Shown: positions 1 through 5,886 of the stretch, piece by piece | How positions within the stretch are numbered: position 1 is the first letter of the stretch | Layout: each line of letters begins with the position of its first letter | Assembly (NCBI GenBank): GCA_023664325.1 | Contig: JAMPFS010000089.1 | Coordinates: forward strand, 1 to 8,061 | Direction of reading: 5' to 3' | From: Clostridium sp. | GTDB lineage: Bacteria > Bacillota > Clostridia > Lachnospirales > Lachnospiraceae | DNA length: 8,061 nucleotides | Translations under genes and position numbers: made by a program | Notes under the pieces: generated by a model | What the model saw: the letters and a program-made list of their open reading frames with translations, nothing else | Told to the model about the DNA's origin: nothing | The model's database searches: none

Positions 1-18
1 CAATCAGAGTAATTACAG

Positions 19-35
19 GTCGAAAAAATCGGGTA
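19..35 (+). repeat. 17-bp motif shared with the operon control region
   Basis: The motif GTCGAAAAAA followed by CG and GTA matches positions 1065-1081 at 15 of 17 bases. Ungapped extension over 19-54 and 1065-1100 gives 23 of 36 identities, including GTTAG at the end. One copy precedes the araC-type gene and the other precedes the transporter operon, which would suit a shared promoter or regulator-binding element. It could also be chance in AT-rich sequence, or coding sequence if the regulator starts further left. Confidence 0.35.
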
Positions 36-47
36 GCAACAGGAATC

Positions 48-1019
48 GTGTTAGATAGTGATAAACGTATGAATGACTTGTATCGTGATTTGTTTTCAAA
101 CTCTCCAAAAGAAGTATGCCTTGACATTCCAAGCGATATAGGCATAGGGCGAATTGTCCAGACAACTACAAAACAAGGCGCTGTATTGTCTGATTGGGAA
201 ATGAATTATAATTCAGATATGAATGTGCGGGGAACGAACAGTGAGGAATACATACAACTGCTGTTTTGCTTGAATGAGGGCGTTTCGTGGGGGATTGCAA
301 ATGAGCATCAGGGAATAAGTATTCAAAAAGGGGAATCCTGCATATATAGAGGGCATGGAAAGACAGAGTATTTATGCTATCATGGAAAGACGGATTTCCG
401 CTTTAAGAACGTAAAGCTGCCTGTTTCCTATTTCCAAAAAATATTAAATGATTATTTTGAGAAAAGCGAAATACAAGCCTATGAGCAAAAATTATTGACC
501 GGAATATCAAAGATAAAGATAACGCCATATATGGAGCATATTTTTGTTGAACTAAAAGATTTTTCGCAATACCGTGGTGGATTAGGTTATCTGTTTTTGG
601 AAAGCAAAATATTGGAGCTGCTGTCTGTGTATTTGAGTGAGGTGTTGGAACTTAGTATTTTAATATCAGGGAACATGAATATTTCAAGAACAGATAAGGA
701 CACTATTCTTGAAGCAAAACGCATTATTGACAGCCAGCTTGCATATGCACCAAGTTTAGACGAGCTTGCCAAAAAGGTAAATATCAGCACATCAAAACTT
801 ACAAAAGGGTTTTCTGCCATGTTTGGGAAGTCAGTCCATGCGTATGTTATAGACCAAAGGTTAGAAAAAGCTGCCAGCTTACTGCTGGAAAGTGAACTGA
901 ATGTTGCACAAATAGCGGTTTTGGTAGGATATACCAAGCCGAGTAATTTTGCGGCGGCATTTAAGAAAAAATACGGTGTAGTTCCTAAGCTGTATAAAGA
1001 GCAGAAAACAGTCGGCTAA
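48..1019 (+). CDS. AraC-family transcriptional regulator (YbtA-like), possibly 5'-incomplete
   Basis: A cytoplasmic DNA-binding regulator, most likely the activator of the transporter operon that follows. The last ~105 residues form the AraC/XylS double helix-turn-helix domain: the first helix pair is around residues 235-260 (SLDELAKKVNISTSKLTKGF) and the second around 283-310 (VAQIAVLVGYTKPSNFAAAF), followed by the family's typical KKKYGVVPKLY ending. The first ~200 residues are a ligand-sensing region without a motif I can name. Similar architecture occurs in YbtA/PchR-type regulators that respond to siderophores; the ligand here is unknown. The start is uncertain. GTG at 48 has only an AGGA 3 nt upstream, ATG at 69 (residue 8) has no clear Shine-Dalgarno sequence, and the frame stays open to base 3, so the gene may begin outside the window. 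It is separated from the operon by a probable terminator. Confidence 0.9.
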   Translation: MLDSDKRMNDLYRDLFSNSPKEVCLDIPSDIGIGRIVQTTTKQGAVLSDWEMNYNSDMNVRGTNSEEYIQLLFCLNEGVSWGIANEHQGISIQKGESCIYRGHGKTEYLCYHGKTDFRFKNVKLPVSYFQKILNDYFEKSEIQAYEQKLLTGISKIKITPYMEHIFVELKDFSQYRGGLGYLFLESKILELLSVYLSEVLELSILISGNMNISRTDKDTILEAKRIIDSQLAYAPSLDELAKKVNISTSKLTKGFSAMFGKSVHAYVIDQRLEKAASLLLESELNVAQIAVLVGYTKPSNFAAAFKKKYGVVPKLYKEQKTVG

Positions 1020-1028
1020 AAATACTGT

Positions 1029-1057
1029 TTTTGGGTAGAATTAAATTCGTTTTGGGT
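1029..1057 (+). promoter_or_regulatory. Direct repeat with 21-bp period, candidate AraC-protein binding site
   Basis: TTTTGGGT occurs at 1029-1036 and again, identical, at 1050-1057. The 21-bp period is two helical turns, the spacing used by tandem half-sites of AraC-family activators (araI1/araI2 being the known model). The downstream copy ends at the expected -35 position of the promoter proposed at 1057-1085, which is the class II activation geometry. The adjacent AraC-type gene is the obvious candidate binder. The repeat is seen directly; its function is inferred. Confidence 0.5.
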
Positions 1058-1085
1058 TTTATTTGTCGAAAAAAGCGTGTAAAAT
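1057..1085 (+). promoter_or_regulatory. Candidate promoter of the transporter operon
   Basis: TAAAAT at 1080-1085 matches the sigma-A -10 hexamer at 5 of 6 positions. At 17-bp spacing the -35 region would be 1057-1062 (TTTTAT), a poor match to TTGACA, as expected for a promoter that needs an activator. The start of transcription would be near 1092, giving a leader of about 63 nt before the first operon gene. In that case the inverted repeat at 1088-1119 would sit across the start site. Confidence 0.4.
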
Positions 1086-1087
1086 TT

Positions 1088-1124
1088 GCGTTGTGGTTAG
1101 CAAGGACTAACCGCAACGCTTTTT
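1088..1124 (+). terminator. Rho-independent terminator hairpin, possibly also an operator
   Basis: A 13-bp stem pairs 1088-1100 with 1107-1119, with one G-U pair and a 6-nt loop (CAAGGA), followed by five T at 1120-1124. It lies 68 bases past the araC-type stop codon, so it probably ends that transcript. Its arms contain GGTTAG and CTAACC, the core arms of the classical DtxR/IdeR iron box, although the spacer here is 6 bp instead of 1. A second possible pairing, CGAAAAAAGCG at 1067-1077 with 1117-1126, would compete for the 3' arm and the T tract. Confidence 0.75.
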
Positions 1125-1154
1125 CGTTCCAATAAGTATAAGGAGGATTATGTA

Positions 1155-1760
1155 ATGGACAGACAGAAATTAAACGCAAAAGACTTTATTCTTACGGGTG
1201 TGCTTACAGCTTTGATGTGGATTATCTGCATGATTATCAGCACAGTGATGAGTATGCTTGGTCCCGTAACAAATGTATTTTATCCGCCCGTAGTGGCTAT
1301 CCCGAATGGCATTGTCATGATGCTTCTTTTGGCGAAAGTACCCAAAAAGGGTGTACTTACCATATGCGGGGTAATTCAAGGACTTTTATTCCTGCTGGTA
1401 GGGGCATTTTGGATTATTCCGATTGCCTTAATCGTAGGCGGCATTATTTGCGATTTTCTGATTATGGGCAGAAATGAGATTACAGCAAAATCAATGATGA
1501 TTGCTTACACAATATTCAGTGGTATTTTTACATTTGGAGCGATTGCGCCAATGAAATTTTTGCAGGAGGCTTATATGGCAGCCTGTGAAAAGAACGGTAT
1601 TGCTCAGGATTACATTGATGGGCTGATTAGAATGACATCAGTGCCGATGCTGATTGTTATTGTATTAGCAGGGCTTGTAGGCGGTTTCTTGGGAGGATTG
1701 CTTGGGCAGAAGATGTTGAAAAAGCATTTTATAAAGGCAGGGCTTGTGTCTGTAAAATAA
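1155..1760 (+). CDS. ECF transporter S component, Trep_Strep/MptD type
   Basis: The substrate-binding membrane subunit of an energy-coupling factor (ECF) importer. At 201 residues with about six hydrophobic segments (near 11-34, 43-62, 66-84, 86-104, 110-131 and 161-185) it has the size and shape of an S component. The opening DFILTGVLTALMW and the small-residue-rich last helix (LAGLVGGFLGGLLG) resemble the Trep_Strep family (Pfam PF09605), members of which are annotated as MptD-type S components; this is from recognition, not a search. The cargo is unknown. ATG at 1155 is chosen because AGGAGG lies at 1141-1146, 8 nt upstream. The genes for the matching T and A subunits follow directly, so a dedicated ECF complex is likely. 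Confidence 0.85.
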   Translation: MDRQKLNAKDFILTGVLTALMWIICMIISTVMSMLGPVTNVFYPPVVAIPNGIVMMLLLAKVPKKGVLTICGVIQGLLFLLVGAFWIIPIALIVGGIICDFLIMGRNEITAKSMMIAYTIFSGIFTFGAIAPMKFLQEAYMAACEKNGIAQDYIDGLIRMTSVPMLIVIVLAGLVGGFLGGLLGQKMLKKHFIKAGLVSVK

Positions 1761-1843
1761 TCAGTCCAAAATTAAAATGTGTAAATATGGAGATACATAT
1801 TAAAATCGGAGGACTGATGCTTGTCAGTCCTCATTTCATGAGG
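1760..1843 (+). promoter_or_regulatory. Competing hairpins in the S-T gap, possible translational switch
   Basis: Four segments can pair in alternative ways. ATCAGTCC (1760-1767) and TCAGTCCTC (1824-1832) can both pair with the region 1809-1818, by 8 and 9 base pairs respectively. The local hairpin 1809-1817/1824-1832 is perfect, with a 6-nt loop. A rival hairpin pairs CCTCAT (1829-1834) with ATGAGG (1838-1843) and would cover the start of the ecfT Shine-Dalgarno sequence at 1841-1846. No T tract follows, so this does not look like a terminator. The pairings are seen directly; the regulatory role is inferred. Confidence 0.4.
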
Positions 1844-1861
1844 AGGTGCGGATTTGGATAA
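1817..1861 (+). CDS. Possible 14-codon leader peptide overlapping the ecfT start
   Basis: A short frame reads MLVSPHFMRRCGFG. It starts at ATG 1817 with GGAGG at 1808-1812, 4 nt upstream (rather close), and stops with TAA at 1859-1861, overlapping the TTG start of ecfT by 8 nt. Such overlap suits termination-reinitiation coupling. Translation of it would also melt the hairpins at 1809-1843. No homology is recognised and a frame this short can arise by chance, so this is a candidate only. Confidence 0.25.
   Translation: MLVSPHFMRRCGFG
1841..1846 (+). promoter_or_regulatory. Ribosome binding site that sets the TTG start of ecfT
   Basis: AGGAGG lies 7 nt before TTG at 1854. No in-frame ATG or GTG exists at a usable distance: GTG at 1846 and ATG at 1838 are in other frames. 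The SD therefore supports TTG initiation. Confidence 0.75.
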
Positions 1862-2621
1862 TTCCATAACAGAACAGATTGTTGAAGATAAATTTCATGG
1901 AACTGCAAATCTTGATCCAAGATGTAAGCTGCTTCTTCTGATTTTTATTGGTTTTATCAGTTATTTTATTATTGGCGATGTGTCAGGACTTTTGCTGATG
2001 CTTGGCTTGTGTTTATTTATCAGTATTGGGAACGGAATAAAATGGTCGGTGAAAATGCTGGCTATTTACATTGTGGTATCATATCTGAACGCATTATTAC
2101 GCTTTTTGGTTATTCCCGGTCTTAGCGTGATTATGGGTGTGTTCGGCGTTACAGTCTTAAAAATCATACCAATCGTGACAATGGGAAGATGGGTACTTAA
2201 AACGACATATATGGATGATTTAATGGTTGCTCTGGAAAGGGCAAAACTGCCAAAATCCATAACAATCCCTATGGTGGTCATGTTCCGGTACATTCCAACG
2301 CTTGGGATTGAGTACCGTATGATTCGTAACACCATGCAGATACGAGGTATATGTGATACCTTTTGGAATAAAGTATTACACCCGCTTGCAACGATTGAGT
2401 ACATACTGATTCCTTTGCTGATGCGGTGTCTGAAAGTAACAGATGAGCTTGCTGCATCTGGAACCACAAGAGGGCTGGAACGTGATAACAGACGGTATTC
2501 GCTTCGCAGCATTCAGTTTAGGTGGAAAGAATTTGCTGTGATGTTTTTTGGCGGATTGTTTTTGATAGCTCTGTTTATGCTGGACAAAACAGCAGTTAGG
2601 GAAATTTCATTGTGGAGGTAG
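1854..2621 (+). CDS. ECF transporter T component (CbiQ/EcfT family)
   Basis: The energy-coupling membrane subunit that links the S component to the ATPases. It has 255 residues, with hydrophobic segments near 25-57, 64-83, 87-110 and 229-243. The cytoplasmic coupling-helix signatures of EcfT proteins are present: IRG at 163-165 (in MQIRGICD) and TRG at 205-207 (in SGTTRGLE). These correspond to the two Ala-Arg-Gly-like motifs that dock onto the ATPase grooves. Translation starts at TTG 1854, set by AGGAGG at 1841-1846. The gene ends 3 nt before the ATPase gene, whose ribosome binding site lies inside its final codons, so the two are probably translated in a coupled way. Expression may be modulated by the hairpins and short frame just upstream. 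Confidence 0.88.
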   Translation: MDNSITEQIVEDKFHGTANLDPRCKLLLLIFIGFISYFIIGDVSGLLLMLGLCLFISIGNGIKWSVKMLAIYIVVSYLNALLRFLVIPGLSVIMGVFGVTVLKIIPIVTMGRWVLKTTYMDDLMVALERAKLPKSITIPMVVMFRYIPTLGIEYRMIRNTMQIRGICDTFWNKVLHPLATIEYILIPLLMRCLKVTDELAASGTTRGLERDNRRYSLRSIQFRWKEFAVMFFGGLFLIALFMLDKTAVREISLWR

Positions 2622-2624
2622 TGC

Positions 2625-4094
2625 ATGATAGAATTTAGGAATTTTTCTTTCCGCTATGAGGAAAGCGGGGAACAGACCTTAAAAAATATCAATTTGAAGA
2701 TAAGGGAAGGCGAGTTTCTGCTTTTTACGGGTAGAAGCGGGTGCGGAAAGACTACACTTATGCGTTCATTGAATGGGCTGATTCCACATTTTTATCCGGG
2801 GGAAACAGACGGTGATTTATTATTAGATGACAACTCTCTGCTGAAAATGAAACCTGCTGAATTGGCGGGGAAAATTGGCACTGTCTTTCAAGATCCACGC
2901 TCTCAGTTTTTTATGACAGATACAACAAGGGAATTAGCCTTCGGGTGTGAAAATATGGGATATGAAAAGGCAGAAACGGTCAGAAGGGTTGAAAGGGCTG
3001 TTAAAAATCTTAGTTTGGAAAGCTATCTAAACAAAAGCATTTTTGCTTTATCAAGCGGAGAAAAACAGCAAATAGCTATTGGATCGGTCTATGCAATGTC
3101 ACCAAAAGTTTTTATTTTTGATGAACCGTCTGCCAATCTTGACTATGAAGCAACAAAGAGGCTTACGGAGATTATGGGGCATCTGAAGAAAATGGGAATA
3201 ACAGTCCTTGTTGTAGAGCATCGCTTTTTTTATCTTAAAAATCTTATTGACAGGGCTGTATGGATTGAAAATGGAACAATAGAAAAGGAATTTACGGGTA
3301 AAGAGTTTTGCAGCCTTGATGAGAATACAAGGGTTCTGCATGGTCTTAGGACAGCATATCCGGAAAGAGAGATAGACCTTATCCGAAAGCAGGGAGAAAG
3401 GAAAAGGGAAAGAGGGGATAAAGAATGTATTTCAGTAAAAAACCTTAGTTTCAGCTATGAAAAAGGCAAACCGATTCTGTCAGACATTTGTTTTACGGCA
3501 GAAGAAGGGGATATTACGGGAATTGTTGGTCATAACGGTGCGGGGAAAACAACGCTGCTTTCTATTATGACAGGAATAATGAAAGAAAAATCCGGCGAAA
3601 TCTTCTACGGGCAGAAAAAATTGTCCGAAAAGCAGAGAAGAAAACTGTCTTACTTGGTTATGCAGGATACAGATTATCAGTTATTTGGAAGCAGCGTAGA
3701 GGAAGAACTAACACTTGGAATTAAAAATGTGCAAATGGATTATGTTACAGATGTTTTAGAATCATTGGAATTGCTGGAATATAAAGAACGACACCCTGCG
3801 GCTCTTTCCGGCGGTCAGAAACAGAGGGTAACAATCGGGGCGGCAATTATGAAGGAGAGCCATATTATCTATTTTGATGAACCAACAAGCGGATTGGATT
3901 ATGATTCAATGCTCCGGGTTAGTGAACTGATTAAGACATTGGCAGAGGAAGGGGCGATTATATTCGTGGTTTCACATGATTTTGAGTTTATCACAAGAAG
4001 CTGCACAAGAATTTTAGATTTGGACGGAAATATGCAGAATGTTCCGGTAACAGAAGAAATATTGAAACAGTTGGCAAAAAAACATTTCAGTTAG
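2625..4094 (+). CDS. Fused ECF transporter ATPase (EcfA-EcfA' in one chain)
   Basis: Cytoplasmic ATPase subunit powering the ECF importer. The 489 residues hold two complete ABC ATPase domains, replacing the usual pair of ~280-residue proteins. Domain 1: Walker A GRSGCGKTT (36-44), Q-loop FQDPRSQFF (88-96), signature LSSGEKQQ (142-149), Walker B ending FDEPSANLD (165-173), switch His199. Domain 2, after a charged linker near 243-266: Walker A GHNGAGKTT (302-310), Q-loop MQDTDYQLF (346-354), signature LSGGQKQR (394-401), Walker B ending FDEPTSGLD (417-425), switch His451. Both catalytic glutamates (167 and 419) are intact, but the first signature departs from LSGGQ. ATG at 2625 has GGAGG at 2614-2618, 6 nt upstream, inside ecfT. 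Fused A subunits are known in dedicated ECF systems such as YkoD-type transporters. Confidence 0.93.
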   Translation: MIEFRNFSFRYEESGEQTLKNINLKIREGEFLLFTGRSGCGKTTLMRSLNGLIPHFYPGETDGDLLLDDNSLLKMKPAELAGKIGTVFQDPRSQFFMTDTTRELAFGCENMGYEKAETVRRVERAVKNLSLESYLNKSIFALSSGEKQQIAIGSVYAMSPKVFIFDEPSANLDYEATKRLTEIMGHLKKMGITVLVVEHRFFYLKNLIDRAVWIENGTIEKEFTGKEFCSLDENTRVLHGLRTAYPEREIDLIRKQGERKRERGDKECISVKNLSFSYEKGKPILSDICFTAEEGDITGIVGHNGAGKTTLLSIMTGIMKEKSGEIFYGQKKLSEKQRRKLSYLVMQDTDYQLFGSSVEEELTLGIKNVQMDYVTDVLESLELLEYKERHPAALSGGQKQRVTIGAAIMKESHIIYFDEPTSGLDYDSMLRVSELIKTLAEEGAIIFVVSHDFEFITRSCTRILDLDGNMQNVPVTEEILKQLAKKHFS

Positions 4095-4108
4095 CAAAGG
4101 AGGATTTT

Positions 4109-5884
4109 ATGTTTGACAAAATTTTTGAATATGCCGGTCCCCACAAAAGCGGCATATATAAGGCAACATTGATTTTATTGTTCAGTGTGTTTATGGGTGT
4201 CTTGCCTTTTGTGATGGCATACCAGATTATAGCGCCATTGATTATGGGAAACAGTATAGATACAGCATATGTAGCAATACGTGTTGCAGGCGTTTTAGTT
4301 TGTTTATTGCTGCAGGCGGTGTTTTATAGTTTTGGGCTTGACATTTCACATAAGACTGCTTACTACACGCTTCTGCGGCTGCGTGTAGCATTGCAGAAAA
4401 GATTTGAGTCGATGCCTTTAGGCGTTATTGAGGAAAAAGGAATAGGAACCGTAAAGAAACTGTTTGTAGATGATGTGGATGGTCTTGAAGTCCTGCTTGC
4501 CCATTCTTTGCCGGAGGGCATTGCAAATTTAATGGTTCCGCTGATAGTTTATATTGCAATGTTTGTAATTGATTGGAAACTTGCATTGATGTCACTTGCA
4601 TCAATTCCAATCGGTTTTGCGGCAATGATGATTATGTATTCTGTGGGCATGAAGCAGATGGGAGCGTACTATCAGTCAAGCCAGATTATGAATAATACCA
4701 TTATTGAATATATCAATGGCATGGAAGTGGTAAAAGTATTTAATAAAGATGCGGATTCTTATGAACGCTTAAAAACAGATATAACCAATTATAGGGATTA
4801 TACACTGAATTGGTATAAAGCGTGCTGGCCGTGGATGGCGGTTTATAACAGCCTTCTGCCATGCACGATTATACTTACCCTTCCCTTGGGTGGATGGTTT
4901 GTGTTAAAGGGAATGTCAAGCGTACCTGATTTTATTCTTGTGCTGTGCCTGTCGTTAAGTATTGGCATACCATTGTTAAAGTCGTTGGGCTTTTTGCCAA
5001 CCATGCCGCAGCTCAATTATAAAATATCAGCATTAGAGCAGGTGCTTTCTGCAAATCCCCTGCAACAGACAGAAGAAAAATTTAATGGAAAGGATTATTC
5101 CGTAGAATTTAATCATGTCAGATTTGGCTATGATGTTATGAAGCCGGGTATGCAGGAACCGGAAAGAAAAGAAGTAATACATGGCGTAAGTTTTCAGGCA
5201 AAGGCTGGAGAGAAAACCGCTTTAGTAGGGGAATCTGGTTCAGGCAAGAGTACGCTGGCAAAATTGCTTATTCATTATTATGACGTAAACGAAGGAAGTA
5301 TATCGGTAGGCGGTCAGGATATAAGGGAAATGAGCCTTGTTGCCTTGAATGAACAGGTTTCCTATGTTGCACAAGACCAATATTTATTTAATACATCTAT
5401 ATTTGAAAATATAAGGATTGGAAAGCCGGGGGCTACGGACGAGGAAGTGATGGAAGCCGCTAAAAAAGCGCAATGTATGGAATTTATAGAGAAACTCCCC
5501 AATGGCATTTGGCAACAGGCGGGGGATGCAGGGAAAATGCTTTCCGGCGGGCAGAGGCAGAGGATTTCGTTGGCAAGGGCGATTCTTAAAAATGCCCCTA
5601 TCGTAGTGCTTGATGAAGCAACAGCATTTGCTGATCCGGAGAATGAGGAAAAAATGGAAGCTGCTATTTCAGAACTGGTAAAAGGAAAGACGTTGTTTGT
5701 TATTGCCCATAAGTTACCGTCAATCATGAATGCCGACAGAATCCTTGTAATGGACAAAGGTAATCTTGTGGGAATGGGGAAACATCAGGAATTATTACAA
5801 TCCTGCAAGGAATATAAAAAGCTGTGGGATGCCCATTCTGAGAGTGCAGAATGGAGAGTTCAGAACAAAAAGGAGGGAATGTAG
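4109..5884 (+). CDS. ABC half-transporter, YbtP-like (membrane domain fused to ATPase)
   Basis: A 591-residue protein with an N-terminal type IV (exporter-fold) membrane domain, with hydrophobic segments around 16-45, 55-78, 131-155, 156-180, 248-275 and 272-295, and a C-terminal ATPase. Motifs: Walker A GESGSGKST (374-382), Q-loop Q422, signature LSGGQRQR (478-485), Walker B with D502 and catalytic E503, D-loop AFADPENE (506-513), switch His534. The D-loop differs from the usual SALD/SVDT form and recalls siderophore-importing YbtP/IrtAB-type proteins, which have an exporter fold but import Fe-siderophores. It most likely forms a heterodimer with the next gene product. ATG at 4109 has AAGGAGG at 4097-4103, 5 nt upstream, and begins 14 nt after the ECF ATPase stop. 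A drug or lipid exporter remains possible. Confidence 0.88.
   Translation: MFDKIFEYAGPHKSGIYKATLILLFSVFMGVLPFVMAYQIIAPLIMGNSIDTAYVAIRVAGVLVCLLLQAVFYSFGLDISHKTAYYTLLRLRVALQKRFESMPLGVIEEKGIGTVKKLFVDDVDGLEVLLAHSLPEGIANLMVPLIVYIAMFVIDWKLALMSLASIPIGFAAMMIMYSVGMKQMGAYYQSSQIMNNTIIEYINGMEVVKVFNKDADSYERLKTDITNYRDYTLNWYKACWPWMAVYNSLLPCTIILTLPLGGWFVLKGMSSVPDFILVLCLSLSIGIPLLKSLGFLPTMPQLNYKISALEQVLSANPLQQTEEKFNGKDYSVEFNHVRFGYDVMKPGMQEPERKEVIHGVSFQAKAGEKTALVGESGSGKSTLAKLLIHYYDVNEGSISVGGQDIREMSLVALNEQVSYVAQDQYLFNTSIFENIRIGKPGATDEEVMEAAKKAQCMEFIEKLPNGIWQQAGDAGKMLSGGQRQRISLARAILKNAPIVVLDEATAFADPENEEKMEAAISELVKGKTLFVIAHKLPSIMNADRILVMDKGNLVGMGKHQELLQSCKEYKKLWDAHSESAEWRVQNKKEGM
5871..5876 (+). promoter_or_regulatory. 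Ribosome binding site that sets the ybtQ-like start
   Basis: AGGAGG lies 10 nt before ATG 5887. This favours 5887 over the earlier in-frame ATG at 5851, which lies inside the preceding gene and has no comparable site. It is located in the last codons of the YbtP-like gene, so translation is probably coupled. Confidence 0.7.
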
Positions 5885-5886
5885 GC

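Noticed and set aside
1020..1154. A known riboswitch class (cobalamin, FMN, TPP or similar) ahead of the ECF genes
   Set aside because: The gap is only 135 bases and holds an inverted repeat and direct repeats, without any conserved riboswitch core that I could recognise.
1150..1157. ATGTAATG, a start codon followed at once by a stop, overlapping the S-component start
   Set aside because: A two-codon start-stop frame is intriguing, but the spacing of AGGAGG to ATG 1157-side initiation at 1155 is already good, so chance is the simplest explanation.
1801..1834. The hairpin at 1809-1832 as a rho-independent terminator within the operon
   Set aside because: The stem is good, but it is followed by ATTTCATG and not a T tract, and the next gene continues the same complex. 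A translational role fits better.
2066..2512. 148-codon reverse-strand open frame opposite ecfT
   Set aside because: It lies entirely antisense to a well-supported membrane protein gene, has no recognisable domain, and is one of several such frames opposite the real genes.
5362..5757. 131-codon reverse-strand frame opposite the ATPase part of the YbtP-like gene, with a similar one at 7278-7550 opposite the YbtQ-like gene
   Set aside because: The two resemble each other only because the ATPase domains they oppose are homologous. Neither has independent coding support.
5851..5886. Start of the YbtQ-like gene at ATG 5851
   Set aside because: This would overlap the previous gene by 34 bases without a good ribosome binding site, whereas ATG 5887 has AGGAGG 10 nt upstream.
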